From NCBI RefSeq assembly GCF_030253575.1, contig NC_080559.1, forward strand, positions 29,724,501 through 29,788,500: a stretch of 64,000 bases of DNA. Reading direction: 5' to 3'. The first letter of the stretch is position 1, and the number at the start of each line of letters is the position of its first letter. Positions 1 through 11,254 of this stretch are shown here, in pieces. Made by a program: the position numbers and the translations under genes. The DNA comes from Rhododendron vialii (Eukaryota; Streptophyta; Magnoliopsida; Ericales; Ericaceae). The notes under the pieces are model-generated. The model searched no databases and was not told the DNA's origin. It saw nothing but the letters and a program-made list of their open reading frames with translations.

Positions 1-2
1 TT

Positions 3-110
3 TTGTTGAGGAAGGGATGTCGGAGTTATCTTGCCTTTGTCGTTGATACTGAAAAGAAACCACTAGAGTTGGCTGATATTCCTATTGTGAATGAATTACA
101 CCCTTTATAA
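3..110 (+). pseudogene. Ty3/gypsy polyprotein fragment (chromovirus type)
   Basis: Frame 3 reads as a short piece of a gypsy polyprotein from the linker between protease and reverse transcriptase. It contains the recognisable strings RKGCRSYLAFVVDT and LADIPIVNE, then ends in a TAA at about 108. Chromovirus polyproteins continue here into DVFPEEL-like sequence and the RT domain. Instead the sequence passes within about 15 bp into an LTR start, so all of RT, RNase H and integrase is missing. This is the 3' end of an internally deleted element whose 5' part lies outside the window. Assignment to family rests on motif memory only. Confidence 0.7.
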
Positions 111-124
111 TTGAGGTGCTTAAA

Positions 125-1586
125 TGTTATACTCTAATAACTTAAAGGACTAAAGTGCAATTTTTTTAAGAATTGTGCATGTGTGCCGTGAGTGTGTCTG
201 ATATGGTTCTTCCCAATAAAATGTTGCTTTGGTGGTGAGTGTATATCTTGCTAATCATAGTAAGCTCTCGATATGGTTATCTTTAATGAGATATTGCTGT
301 AATGGTAAGTGTATATCATGCTATTGTTGTTTAGCTTATGATATGTTGGGAATGTTCGCATGTGAGGTACACCATGTCGTAAGCCATGCCGCCTAATTAA
401 CGATGGTTGGGAGCATGGTGTGTAGGACACGAGATTCAGTTGTGATATGTGAGTGTGAGATTCATGTTTGTTGTATAATATTAATATTGGGTTCTTCAAT
501 TGGATTGAATTTGTGATATTGAACTGTGATTTCTGTTTTAGACGTGTAACTTCATTTGAGCGTATCTTGGTCATTCGGACTCCAATTAGGGCAAATTTTA
601 TATCGAGATTGATTTTCTGAGAGTGTACTTTCTAATGGTTATAGTCTCGAAGTCTAACTCTAAACCTATAGAATGCTATAGTCAGAATTCGATCAATGGT
701 TCTGCTAGATAGTGTGTGTTTGTGAGGTTTTTGGCTTTGGGGTGCAAATTGGTGAATTTACTTTTGTTCGGTATACGTTATATAGTTGAGTTGATGCAGG
801 ATATTGTTAATACATTTGTCAAGCCTTTCAAGTATTTCTATACTAAAATGTTTGGCTTGTGGATAGGTGACGAGTCGGTGAATCAAGAAGCACCGAAACC
901 ATAGTAGTACTTTCTTTTGGAGTACGAGGTGAGTGTTTGATTTATAGATGTTGTTCTATATTGAATTAAACTTGAATGCTGGCTTAGTGCCCGGTGACTG
1001 GCTTAATGCCAAAAGGCTTTATGCCTTAAACTATTGGCTGTGTGCCCAGTGATTAGCTTAATGCCTTAGACTATTGGCTGTGTGCTCGGTGATTGGCTTA
1101 ATGCCAAAAGGCTTATGCCTTAAATTATTGGCTGCGTGTCTGGTGTTATTTTTATTTCCCGATAAACTGTTACAAGTTGAGATTATCTTTTAGCCGTACC
1201 TTTAAATATGGAATTGCATCCATGTCTCATAAACACTCCTGGATTCCATTTTGGAATCCAATTTTGCAGGCGTTGTAGATATCCACTGCTGATCGTTGTG
1301 TGGTTGTGCCCTCGCTTAGGGTAGCATGTTGGAAAGGCTTGACGAGTTTTGACAAATTTTTGTAGATAGGGATGTAGTTGCAGCCTATATTAATATCTGT
1401 ATAGTTTAACGTCTTCTTAAGACTTCCGTTGTTTTTGTAAGAACGATATATTTTGCGTTATCAATAAAATGACTGTTGATTAATTTAGTTGCTAGAACTT
1501 GAGTTATAGGAATGAGTTGGTGGTTAATGTTGCACTCTCACGTCGGTTTGGACTCATTTGAGTGCTGGCCGGAGTGGGGTGTGACA
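125..1586 (+). repeat. 3' LTR of the truncated chromovirus
   Basis: The segment opens with TGTTATACTC and an 'AAAGGACTAAAGTGCAA' string typical of chromovirus LTR starts, and closes with GGGGTGTGACA, giving TG...CA ends. It follows the pol fragment directly. No obvious polypurine tract precedes it, so the deletion may have removed it. A partner LTR and TSD cannot be checked because the 5' end is outside the window. The 62-codon reading frame at 716-904 inside it has no recognisable content. Confidence 0.65.
981..1144. repeat. Minisatellite inside the LTR
   Basis: Three and a half tandem copies of a unit of about 40-55 bp, each built from GGCTTAATGCC, AAAAGGCTTATGCCTTAAA and TATTGGCTGTGTGC. 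One copy lacks the AAAAGGCTT part. Such arrays are common in LTR U3 regions. Confidence 0.75.
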
Positions 1587-2249
1587 AAGGTAGTTTTCCC
1601 TGTAGTATATATATGCGTTCATTCAAGTTTTGGTTCAATGTGTGTGCAACTATAATTTTTTCGTCCCATGCGTGATTCCTAAAAACATGACCATCAATAT
1701 TATGGGAATATTAACCTCTTTTGGGATCCGGATCCTGTGTGAGGATCTTATGAGAGTTTGAATGAGAGGATGAAACCTATTAAGACAAGATATCCAAAAA
1801 CGTGGGTTGCTTGCAATATATATATATATATATATTTGAAAACGTGGGTTGCTTGTAATTCTATGCTCAAACGATGTCATATAGAGAGACAGAACCCAAA
1901 TGGCCAGAAAATCTCTTCTCCTTCATTTTCTTTTTGAACGAGGATAATAGGATAATTTCACGTACCAACTCACCTAAGCAATAGTACTTGGGATAGGCAT
2001 AAGGGATCCTTTTAAATACACACACAATACCCAAATTTGGAGTTTGGCTTGTCATCTGGTTCTATTTCTATCAATTAAGAAGGAAATCTGTCAATACAAT
2101 AGAAACAAGAAACAAAATGAGACTCTGTTATTTAGGAATTTGCAGAATAGTTCAAAGCCCTAACTCTGCTCTACATAAAATACTTACTATAAAAACAAAA
2201 CCCATATTTGATTAAATATCGAAACAAAGAGAGAAGAGAGAAAGATACA
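1587..2249. other. Spacer, no gene seen
   Basis: AT-rich sequence with a short (TA)n tract at about 1817-1836, itself flanked by a repeated AACGTGGGTTGCTTG motif. No coding signal or RNA gene is visible. Confidence 0.5.
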
Positions 2250-3290
2250 AGATAAAGATTAGTGTACATTGAACCACCCATCGTCTTCTCTGCTTACCGT
2301 TGCCAACCTCGGATGAATCAATTGGGGGTGAACTTGCTGAAACGATTTTAGAAAAAGAAGAAAAAAAAAACGCCACAAAACGGGGAATACCATTTGTGAG
2401 ATAATTCATTAAACGACGTCGTTTTAAACAAATTTTATGAGCTAGCAGAATTTCTTTGTTCTAGATCGTCAGATATCTTGGTTTAATAGGTGGCACTCTC
2501 TCATTAAAACCCTCACAAGATCCTCATAGGGATCTCCTCATAGAGGCTTCGGATCCGGCACGTCTTTTGCCTCTGATTTGCAATTTCTCTAAAAAGATAC
2601 TACTATGATAAAAGAAATTAAAGAAAAGTGAGGATAAAAGAAGGGAATTCATTGCCACACTCTACTTTTTTATATCCACACTTTTTTTTTTTGTCTTTTA
2701 GCAAAACAAATACATACACCTTCAACACTAAAAAACAAAAAAAAAAGTGTGAATAACAAAAAAGGGAATGTGAGAATCAATTTCTTAAAAGAAAAGACTT
2801 TTCCAAGTCAATATGGTGAAGAAAAGTACACGTAAACATTTTTGAACACTAATTTCTGAATTTTCCAACGAGTCGATATCGGTGAAGAATAGTACACATA
2901 AACGTGTGGAGCTCACCGGTTTGAACAATGATTGCTGAATTTTCCAACGAGTCGATATCGATGAAGAAAAGTACAAGTAAACATGTGGAGCTCACTAGTT
3001 TGAACACTGATTGACTGAATTTTCCAACAAGTCGATATCGGTGAAGAAAATAATTTTCCAAGTCCATATCGCTATTGTCTTTGGACACTGATTGATGAGA
3101 ATAATGGGAGCCAAATTACAAATTACTCCGTAATGTTCATCTAAAACCTCTAATCTTGAACGAATTTATTTCTACAGAAAAATTAGAACTGGAAGTCTTT
3201 AGTCTTCCAGAGAGAGATAAATTAGAACAGCAGTATATAATTAGTTAACTAATTTTAATCTAGGATTTGCTGCCCGCCGGCGCGAGGGCC
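2250..3290. repeat. Tandem segmental duplication, copy 1
   Basis: Begins GATAAAGATTAGTGTACATT and ends CCCGCCGGCGCGAGGGCC. The same beginning and end recur at 4022-5470, and a shortened version occurs at about 3320-3760. Shared internal landmarks are the palindrome AACGACGTCGTT, TTTTGCCTCTGATTTGC, the minisatellite and the closing GC-rich box. No protein is recognisable. Confidence 0.8.
2796..3105. repeat. Minisatellite array 1 (unit 63-80 bp)
   Basis: About four degenerate units, each beginning with TTTTCCAA and carrying GAGTCGATATCGGTGAAGAA, AGTACACGTAAACATG and TTTGAACACTGATTG. The minus-strand reading frames through it are only translations of the repeat and were not called as genes. Confidence 0.85.
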
Positions 3291-3319
3291 ATTCTCTCAA
3301 GACAGAGATGTCCTTAGTT

Positions 3320-3691
3320 TTAAAGCGGTGAGAAGAGAGAAATCCTCACAAGATCCACAGAGAGACCCTCATAACGGATTCGGTTCCGTCACCTCTTTTG
3401 CCTTTGATTTGCAATTTCCTTGAAAAGGCACTACTATGACAAACGAAATTAAAGACGAGTGAAGTTAAAAAAAAAAAAAAAATTTCCAAGTCGATATTAG
3501 TGAAGAAAAATACACGTAAACATGTGGAGCTCACTAAGTCAAAGTCAATATCGGTACTGACTTTGAACACTGACTGAATTTTCCAAAAAAGAAAAGGAAG
3601 AAAAGAAAAGAACACTGGCTGCAGAGAAGAAAGGGAGCCAAATTACAAATGTTCATCTAAAACCTTTTAATTCTTGAACGAATTTAGTCTT

Positions 3692-3729
<38 letters not shown>

Positions 3730-3760
3730 TAGAACAGTAGTTACTAATTTTAATCAAACA
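3320..3760. repeat. Tandem segmental duplication, copy 2 (short)
   Basis: Carries the same order of landmarks as copies 1 and 3 but only one and a half minisatellite units (about 3480-3600). The block is followed by a (GA)n microsatellite at about 3694-3726. Confidence 0.65.
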
Positions 3761-4021
3761 AGGCCCCACCACTTATCAAATGCCAAATGTCAATTGGTTT
3801 ATCAAATCACTAATAAAAAGTAATGGGTCCCACAATATTAACCAATGATATATGAGTTCAAACATTAGATTCTAATGTTCCATCCGCATTGGATAATTTT
3901 TCCTAATCCTAAAATGAAAGCGCCTGGGTATAAGGGAAAACGGGCTTTGACGGAAGGGGTATGACGCGCACTGGGTCTAAACATCCAGTGGATGCTCAAA
4001 TAGGACCGGCCAGTCAGAACC
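3761..4021. other. Spacer between duplication copies
   Basis: No gene, repeat unit or terminal inverted repeat seen. Confidence 0.4.
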
Positions 4022-4612
4022 CCAGATAAAGATTAGTGTACATTGAACCACCCATTGTCTTCTCTGCCTACCGTTGTCAGCCTCAGATGAATCAATTGGG
4101 GTTGAATTTACTGAAACGATTTTAGAAAAAGAAGAAAAAAAAAAAGAGAGCCACAAAACAGGGAACTAATGGAGAAGACTTCGTTAAAGAGAGAAAGTTG
4201 GAAACTTGGAATACCATTTGTGAGATAATTCATTAAACGACGTCGTTTTAAACAAATTTTATGAGCTAGTAGAAATCATTTTTTCTAGACCGTCGGATAT
4301 CTTGGTTTAATAGGTGGCACTCTCTCATTAAAACCCTCATAGAGAGATCTTTATAGAGGATCCGGATCCGTCACGTCTTTTGCCTCTAATTTGCAATTTC
4401 CCTAAAAAGATACTACTACTATGATAAAAGAAATTAAAGAAAAGTGAGGATAAAATAAGGGAATTGATTGCCACACTCTCCTTTTTTATATCCACACTTT
4501 TTTTTTTTGTCTTTTAGCAAAATTAATATATACACCTTCAACACTAAAAAATAAAAAAAGTAGTATGAATAACAAAAAAGGGAGTGTGAGAATCAATTTC
4601 CTAAAAGAAAAG

Positions 4613-5005
4613 ACTTTTCCAAGTCAATATGGTGAAGAAAAGTACACGTAAACATTTTTGAACACTGATTTTTGAATTTTCCAAGGAGTCGATATCGGTG
4701 AAGAAAAGTACACGTAAACAAGTGGAGCTCAATAGTTTGAACACTGATTGCTGAATTTTCCAACGAGTCGATGTCGCTCTCGGTGAAGAAAAGTACACGT
4801 AAACATGTGGAACTCACTAGTTTGAACAATGATTGCTGAATTTTCCAACGAGTTGATATCTCTCTCGGTGAAGAAACGTACAAGTAAACATGTGGAGATC
4901 ATTAATTTGAACACTGATTGGCTGAATTTTCCAACAAGTCGATATCGGTGAAGAAAGAATTTTCCAAGTTGATATTGCTATTGTCTTTGGACACTGATTG
5001 ATGAG
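4613..5005. repeat. Minisatellite array 2 (unit about 62-86 bp)
   Basis: Five to six units of the same repeat as array 1. Two units carry a CTCTCGG expansion just before TGAAGAA that array 1 lacks, so the arrays have diverged in unit length as well as number. Confidence 0.85.
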
Positions 5006-5042
5006 AAGAATGGGAGCCAAATTACAAATTAATGTTCGTCTA

Positions 5043-5299
5043 CAACAACAACAACATAACATAATCCATCTAGTCACCGGTCATTGGAGGTATGGGCAGG
5101 GGATGATTGGAGACAGACCTAACCTTTGGCAATATATGCACAAAGTGACTGCTCTCAGAATACCACTAAAACAGTGGCCCCCCTAAACCTTCAAGAACCG
5201 AAGAGCTACAGGGACATTTTGTTGTAGAACCATGCCCCCAAATCCAAGCCAAATGACATCAGAAAGGGCAGGGCTAGAGACCCAAATCAATTTATGTGC
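5043..5299 (-). mobile_element. tRNA-related SINE insertion with 19-bp TSD
   Basis: A perfect 19-bp direct repeat (5024-5042 and 5300-5318, starting ACAAATTAATG) brackets 257 bp. On the minus strand the insert ends in a GATGGATTATG plus (TTG)n tail. Before it lies a block containing CAGTCACTTTGTGC and TCATCCCCTGCCCATACC, which I recognise as the 3' body of the Au-type plant SINEs. The 5' half is not a clear tRNA-like head; a degenerate box-B-like CGGTTCTTGAAGG is present. The empty site in duplication copy 1 (around 3120) confirms an insertion. Confidence 0.75.
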
Positions 5300-5470
5300 A
5301 CAAATTAATGTTCGTCTAAAACCTCTAATTCTTGAACGAATTTATTTCTTCAGAAAAATTAAAACTGGAAGACTAAAGAGAGAGAGACAAATTAGAACAG
5401 TAGTATATAATTAGTTTACTAATTTTAATCAGGGGGTTTGTTCTTTGTTGCCCGCCGGCACGAGGGCCAT

Positions 5471-5745
5471 TTCCGAGTAAGAAAGATATTCATAGAGAGT
5501 AGTCTCCTCTTTCATCAATATTGATAAGTACGTGACACCTTGAGATATCAAAAAAAATTGATATGCAACAAATTTTAGTCTACCGATGTATGGCCTTACC
5601 ATAAAACTTATGTTGTGCTTTGAAATAGGTTATTTGCCTCCAAGTTATTGGGTACTACTAAGTTCACGACCAATTTATGATGTTAGTTTTATTGTCTTTT
5701 TTAAGATAATTGATGAGATTTTATTAATTCTTATGTTGTAGTCCA
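5471..5745 (+). other. Remnant of LRK10L gene 3' flank
   Basis: Matches the region just after the stop of gene D (about 30985-31190). Shared pieces include CAATGTATAGCC/CGATGTATGGCC, GGTTATTTGCCTC and TTGATGAGATT in the same order. It suggests that a plus-strand LRK10L copy once ended here; no coding part of it remains upstream. Confidence 0.5.
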
Positions 5746-5880
5746 TGGTTGCTAAGAAACAAAAGACAAATTGTTGCAGATTAACTCTTGTGGTATATTT
5801 GTTTGGAATTTAATTACTGGAAATATTATTAATAAATGTCATTAATCTGCAACAATCTTTCTTTTGTTTCTTAGCGACCA
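5746..5880. mobile_element. MITE with about 39-bp terminal inverted repeats
   Basis: The left arm begins TGGTTGCTAAGAAACAAAAG and the right arm is its inverted match, ending TTTCTTAGCGACCA. Mismatches are few and both arms reach inward to GTTGCAGATTAA. The total is 135 bp, with no coding capacity. I could not fix the superfamily because no clear TSD stands out. Confidence 0.7.
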
Positions 5881-6035
5881 TTGAAATATAACTGATAAAT
5901 CTCGTCCTCGTAGTCAAATAGAATGAAATATTCGGCTATGTAATCACAATATGCTACCATCCAGAGATTATTAAATTTGCAAGAAAGTACTATAGACATT
6001 GACCACTTAACAAGACTTTTCCTTTTGTGATTCTG

Positions 6036-6215
6036 TCAACCTTTCTTTCTTTGCTTAACACATGCATGAGCCCGCGGAGACCGATCAAGAGAGTTCCTAC
6101 AAACTGGACAAGAAATATTCGAGCAAAGCCATTGATTGATACAATCGGCATGGAAGCATTGATTGATACAATCGGCATGGAAACAAGAATATTGGGCAGG
6201 TGTTTTCATTGGGCT
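6036..6215 (-). pseudogene. RING-H2 finger fragment (ATL20-22-like)
   Basis: The minus strand encodes the C-terminal half of a RING-H2 finger: CFHADCINQ, WL, then CPVCRNS followed by a short Pro/Ser tail. The spacing H-x2-C-I-x2-W-L-x6-CPxCR fits ATL E3 ubiquitin ligases. ATL20, 21 and 22 have a GUB_WAK ectodomain related to that of LRK10L kinases, so this location is sensible. The first zinc-ligand half is not recognisable, and the segment encoding CFHADCINQ is tandemly duplicated in frame (27 nt). Both features would break the finger. I read it as a gene fragment. Confidence 0.6.
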
Positions 6216-6419
6216 TAGGCGGCTATCTCCGAGGACTACAGCATAGTTTCCCAAAAAAAGCCATTCTTTTGGTTTTGTCCTTGTTCAATATTTTTTCGCA
6301 TTTGTCAGTTTTGCGTCAAACTTTTGTAGATTATATCAGTCCTTCTCGAAATGCGGAATTGAAAAACTAAAACTAAGTATTGGCTATGTAGTATGTGCTG
6401 ATTTGACTAAAACCTTGCT

Positions 6420-7230
6420 TTTAGTAACGGAGCATGATTTGTTCACCCTTACCAACTGTACCTATACTAGCACTCTAGCAGCTCCACTCAAGAGAGTAGC
6501 GAATGTGACATGCAGCATCGAGCACGATCCCAGTGTCCTCAACTTGGTGGAAAATGTGAAATGATTATTAGGTAAAACTTGATCTGGGTCATCCTACAAT
6601 AGAGCTCAATGACTTCCTTTACTATGCCTTCCACTCTGCCCCCAACCTGTGATAATAAAAGTCCAAGAGATAACACTACGAACAGGGATAAGATCGAAAA
6701 CTTTCCTTGGATTAACCATAGATCCATCTTCTGCACATTTCGCATACATGTCCACCAAACTACAGCCAACATAAACATTAATTAAAAGCCATCTGGTACT
6801 TGACCACTTGAGTACGCAATTGCTGCCCGAATGATAACAGCCCTAACTCTGCACAAGCAGAAACTAAACTAGTAAAAGTTAACTTATCTGGTATATGACC
6901 ACTCTCTACCATATCTATAAACTACTCAACAGCTTTCTTTCGGTTACACATCTGAGAATATCTGGTAATCATCGAAGTCCATCACAGTCCAAGTGACTGA
7001 ATTTCTTTCACCCATTTTGTCGAACAATTTCTTCGCTGAATCAAAGTCACCACTTCCCTTTGCAGACATCTCTATCAATGCACATCCAACACACACATCG
7101 ACTCAAAATACCCAGTCTTTATCACAGACCCAAAAATTATATCCCCTACCCAAGCATTCCCAGCATTCGAACATGCCAGAATCACGACAGCAAAGCATAT
7201 TAATAAAAGTAGATATAGCTTTCAAAATTA
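6420..7230 (-). pseudogene. PPR protein gene remnant, copy 1
   Basis: The minus strand carries broken pieces of a PLS-type pentatricopeptide repeat protein: an 'ELYCRMTQ' repeat end, sequence around a FAAV/CIG-like repeat, and CAELG-like helices. The equivalent stretch at 32340-33200 is clearly the same gene remnant, with shared landmarks such as TTTTAGTAACGGAGCATG, GAGCACGATCCCAGTGTCCTCAA and CTTTCTTTCGGTTAC. Frames shift several times and stops are frequent, so no protein is made. PPR proteins bind organelle RNA; this one is dead. It lies directly downstream of kinase A, as copy 2 lies downstream of kinase B. Confidence 0.6.
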
Positions 7231-7890
7231 GTATTCACCCACAAAAAAGAAAAAGAAAAAGAAAAAGATTTCAAAGATAGTAAGAGATCATTGCACTCCA
7301 AGAAACCATGTTTCGACGCTCACGCATGTTGTTAGAGATAGTATTGGCCGCTACCCAGTCATTTTAGAATTGCATTGTTAATAATGCAGTTGAGAAATAC
7401 TCAGGAGTTTAGAAGGCCATTGGTGCAATTAGAAGACAACTAAAAAATGTAAACTTAGCTTAAAACTCGAACAGCCGGCCAGTATTTCTACTGGTTTAGA
7501 ATTTGACTGGGTAAAAACAAAAGAAGCAGAAAACACTCTACGGTCCCTCACAAAATATGATTTTATCAGGTTCCCAAAGTTTCTCAGGTTTCTAGTAAAA
7601 AACAAACGGTGAAAACATACGATTATTTAGTCAAAGGGACAAATCTCGACCCCAACACAAACAAATGATACAATTCTCGAAGAGCTTAAGATAATCGAAG
7701 TCAGTGTTCCCCCTGTTTGATTCGAAACCGCGGTACAGCGTCTGCTAAGCTGAGCAGTCGCCTATGATTCTAATCTATGAAGAAAAAGCACCTTACATGA
7801 AGTTGATAGTCTTTATCTTCCAAAATCATAAAATCCAAATCGCATGGAATCAGCACTAACCCTACATCTAAGATGTCTGGTCTTGAAAAT
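7231..7890. other. 3' flank of gene A, shared with B and C
   Basis: The stretch just beyond the gene A stop contains GAATTTGACTGGGTAAAAAC and AAAGTTTCTCAGGTTTCTA. These recur downstream of B (about 33900-34030) and C (about 44270-44560). It is part of the duplicated unit and has no gene of its own. Confidence 0.55.
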
Positions 7891-9018
7891 CTAGCGTCCA
7901 CTTATATCATGAGTGAGAGAATCCATACAAGCACCCGACACATAGGAAAAGCTTTTGTTCATTCCACTATTATCAGCTTGCATAATTTGTGAATACTGAA
8001 AAGGTTTTGGAGGCATGTGAAGCAACTCTATATTTTCTTCAAGCATCTCAACGACTTTGTTTATGGAAGGACGGTCACTAGCCCTCATCTGTATACACCA
8101 TAAAGCTACGAACAACATCTTCTTTACCATCTCATTCTCCTCCTCAGTGGTCTCTCCAATTTGTATGCTCTTTCCTTCCGCAAATTGGTCATAAACCCAT
8201 GAAGGGAAGAAATTTTGGCTCGAATTAGCTGATGAATTCCAATTTCTTCTCTTGCCTGCCATTTCCATCAACAACATTCCGAAACTATAAATGTCAGCTT
8301 TATAGGAAATGCCTCCGATATTTTTGTAGAACAACTCCGGAGCCATGTAGCCCAAGGTTCCTCTTACTACAGTCACGGTCACAATGCTATCATCTGTTGC
8401 ATACAACTTTGCAAGCCCGAAATCGGAAATTTTGGGAGTGAAATTCTCATCAAGAAGAATATTATGGGGCTTTATATCAAAATGCAGGATCTACATGTCA
8501 CAACCGTGGTGTAAATATCTAATGCCATGAGCCACCCCAAGAGAAATCTCAAACATTTGCTTACAACTTAATGACAAATTTTCTTCTAGAGAAAAGACGT
8601 ACTTCTCAAGAGACCCATTAGGCATGAAGTCATACACAAGAGCACGGTTAGATCTCGGCGCAATATCCAATTAGCTCCACAACATGGACATGATGAATCC
8701 TTCTGATGGTAGCAACTTTGTTGATGAACTCTTGTCCATTAGCTTTCAGCTTGCTCAACATTTTAATTGCTACAAGAGGGCCACTTCGGAGCTTTCCTTT
8801 ATATATAGAACCATAGCCTCCTTCCCCTAGCTTGTCTCTAAAACCATTGGTCATCTTCTTGATGTTTGAGTAGGAGTACCTAATAGGCACAAGGTGATTC
8901 TGAATTTGTGGGAAACCATCTATGTTATCATACATCGATAAATGTCTTCTGCTGAACTTATAGATTAAAAATCCATACACACATGGTGTACACAGAAACC
9001 TTGCTCCAAGGACCGCTC
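7891..9018 (-). pseudogene. LRK10L gene A, kinase exon (broken)
   Basis: Last exon of gene A. It encodes the juxtamembrane segment and a Ser/Thr kinase like Lr10/LRK10L proteins: glycine loop [15 protein letters not shown] lysine, HFDIKPHN catalytic loop (a non-RD kinase), DFG in [11 protein letters not shown] in YMAPELF. Compared with kinase C it has two clear lesions. Two bases are missing after GYCAE (around 8660), which shifts frame into a stop, and CDMQ has become CDM-stop (TAG, around 8492). The exon starts after the acceptor CACAG at 9019. Its upstream exons are at 10069-10098, 26089-26112 and 26566-27325, with element 1 in between. No product is expected beyond a truncated peptide. 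Confidence 0.85.
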
Positions 9019-9125
9019 CTGTGTAACGCAGTAAATGCATAAGATCAATAAACAATATCTGCTATCCTGGTATTGTTCTATATTTGTGAAATTTGACACA
9101 CAGATATAAACATGTGGTATATTCT

Positions 9126-9973
9126 TGTTAAAAGTTCCGAAACCTGATTTGGGATATAATATTCTTATGTTTCATTTGGTAATTGAGTTATTAGTTTTCA
9201 TAATTTGGGAGGTTATGCCTATTGGTGTACCGTCATGATTAGTCGTTAGATACTTATATTAGCCATTATAATTACCGTTGCATGTTTTACATTTATTTAA
9301 TATCATTATCTGTCATAATTATATTTGTGGAGGGGTTACCTATAAAAGGGTGCTTATTTATGACCTTCTATGGCTTGGTTGAAGTGTAAGAGATTATACT
9401 AGAAGTACAAGTGTAATGAGTTCATATGGTAGTAGCCTGTAGTATTCTTTGCACATATTTTCTATCAGATCTATGCACAACTCCAATCAGGACGGTTGTT
9501 TACCTCCTCGAGGACGTAAACTCTAGAGGAGGATGGCTACGAGTTTTGAGTTGGATCTTGAAGTCAGTGGCGTCTGCTAAGACCTTGACGTAAGGAGGCA
9601 ACAATGACTTTAGGACAAGGACACTATGCCTCACAATCTTGTAATCTTTCTTATTTCCTCTAACTCCATATTTAGGATAGTTATATATGGTTACTCTCAT
9701 GTTATCTTAGTTCAATTGCTTCATTTGCTTGTGTATTTTTGGGGCTATGGTTTTGTCATGTCTAGTTGGCCCATTGTGTAAAGTTAGGCCCATGGCTGTA
9801 TCTATATAGCATAATTCTTGCAGAATTCTCTAGAGAATGAATGAAACAAAAATCCATGGGTGCTTCCCCCGTAATACCTCTGTTTCCTGCCTGCACTTCG
9901 CGGCTTAACTTGCTTCTTTGGTTCTTGATAATTTCCAAGTTAGTCAAGGGTTTAGGCTAATCTAAAGCCAACA
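9126..9973 (+). repeat. Probable solo LTR in gene A last intron
   Basis: The same intron in gene B is only about 330 nt; here about 850 nt extra are present. The extra sequence starts TGTTAAAAG, ends GCCAACA (TG...CA), and has a TATA box in TATAAAAGGG at about 9342. All of this fits a solo LTR. Flanks ATTCT and ATATA do not form a perfect 5-bp target repeat, so the exact ends are uncertain. Confidence 0.5.
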
Positions 9974-10068
9974 ATATAGTCACATTTTGTTTCGTTTTCA
10001 CTATATTACAAAATGTCGTTTTACGGTGGCTCACCATAGATAGGATCATAGCAAAAATAAAGTCTTAC

Positions 10069-10098
10069 CTATGACGATGGCCACAATATATCCATACA
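10069..10098 (-). pseudogene. LRK10L gene A, membrane exon
   Basis: A 30-nt exon remnant encoding YGYIVAIVI, which joins the hydrophobic start of the kinase exon to form the membrane helix. It has an intact donor (ATAG|GTAAGAC) matching genes B and C. Its acceptor reads CGCAA where B has CGCAG and C has CGCAG, so the invariant AG is lost. Phase matches the kinase exon. Confidence 0.55.
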
Positions 10099-10542
10099 TT
10101 GCGAAATCATTTGTGAAAAAAAATTTATCAATAACTTTTCTTTAACAGCAAATTAAAAAGATTTTATCAATCAATCCTACTGAATTCAAAGATTAAAAAG
10201 AACGAAAGCATGACATATATGCCACTCGGTCCCAAGAAGCTACAAGAAAGACAAGAGATCAACCAACATAGTCAGAAAGAAAGAAAACCAAAACCAAAAC
10301 CAAAAGCCCCTTTAAAGAATCTACTGCCCCCCAAAAGAAACCCTTCTGCAGCAAGCTCTCAAACCAAACAAGGTTCCAAAATAGCATTACTATAGCTATC
10401 CTCCTATCAGCATAAGCCCAGAGTTGTAGCATCACAGAAAACAGATCATCCAAAGTTTTTGATCAGTAAAGTCAGCACAACCTACGCTGCTACGCAGCAT
10501 CAACCCTAATCGCTAAAATTATCAAAAACTTAGCCATGTGAC

Positions 10543-11254
10543 TGTTTACACCATAATTTAGTAATTTAGTCTAATATGATCGATTGGGTCAAAAATGTTA
10601 CAAGTGTCAGCACGTTTTAGACTAGTTAATGTAAATGCAATGTGAAGCCTATTAAGAAAAATCAAGTGGACTGATCGATGGTTAAAATTCAACTCCGGAA
10701 CACGTTTCAGAGCATGAGTTACATACAGATCGTGGACAAGACAATTAATGCAGGCAGTTGAAGCAATTACAACATTGGGAACGTATGAGATCATGGAGAA
10801 GTAACCGCCTCGTGCAGATAATGGAGCGAGATAAGGAAGTATGGAAGTAATCATTCAATTCAAATCAAAGGAGGGAATTCCATCTGGTTTGAATTTCAAG
10901 TCGAAGACAGCCTATAAATACAAGAATAGAAGACATTTAGAACCCCCCAATCAATTGCCCAAAGGCTTCTACTTTTATCTGTACTTTACATTTCTTGCTC
11001 TAGGAGTACCTTGTAACGTAACTGTTTGTTCGATTGTGTTCTCATCGTCGATCGACTTCTACCTCGAAGAATAATAAAGTCCATTTTGTTATTCTTCTTT
11101 CATCTCCATTCACTTCATTAAGTTTGCTTCCAAAGAAATCCGTAAATACGGCAATGAACCAAACTCCATCACCACAAACACCCACATTCTAGCACACACA
11201 CATGCAACAACTCTTAGTCGATTCGTCGACTGCAAGTGAAAAAATAGACAAACA
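10543..11254 (+). repeat. Element 1 5' LTR
   Basis: 712 bp from TGTTTACACC to AGACAAACA. Same length as the 3' LTR; most of the roughly 26 differences are transitions. Confidence 0.93.
10913..10920 (+). promoter_or_regulatory. TATA box of element 1 5' LTR
   Basis: TATAAATA about 370 bp into the LTR, the expected place for the U3/R promoter driving the gag-pol transcript. The same motif is conserved in the 3' LTR. Confidence 0.7.

Larger units (their letters stand above)
4022..5470. repeat. Tandem segmental duplication, copy 3, with SINE
   Basis: Matches copy 1 from GATAAAGATTAGTGTACATT to CCCGCCGGCACGAGGGCC with scattered substitutions. It is longer because of extra minisatellite sequence and a 257-bp SINE insertion that copies 1 and 2 lack. 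Confidence 0.8.

Noticed and set aside
716..904. 62-codon frame with hydrophobic N-terminus
   Set aside because: It lies inside an LTR and has no recognisable motif or gene context.
2785..5077. Several overlapping minus-strand frames with similar Ser/Phe/Thr-rich repeats
   Set aside because: They are translations of the minisatellite units in different frames, not a repeat protein.
9126..9973. Calling this solo LTR with certainty
   Set aside because: The flanks ATTCT and ATATA do not match, so it is reported with moderate confidence only.
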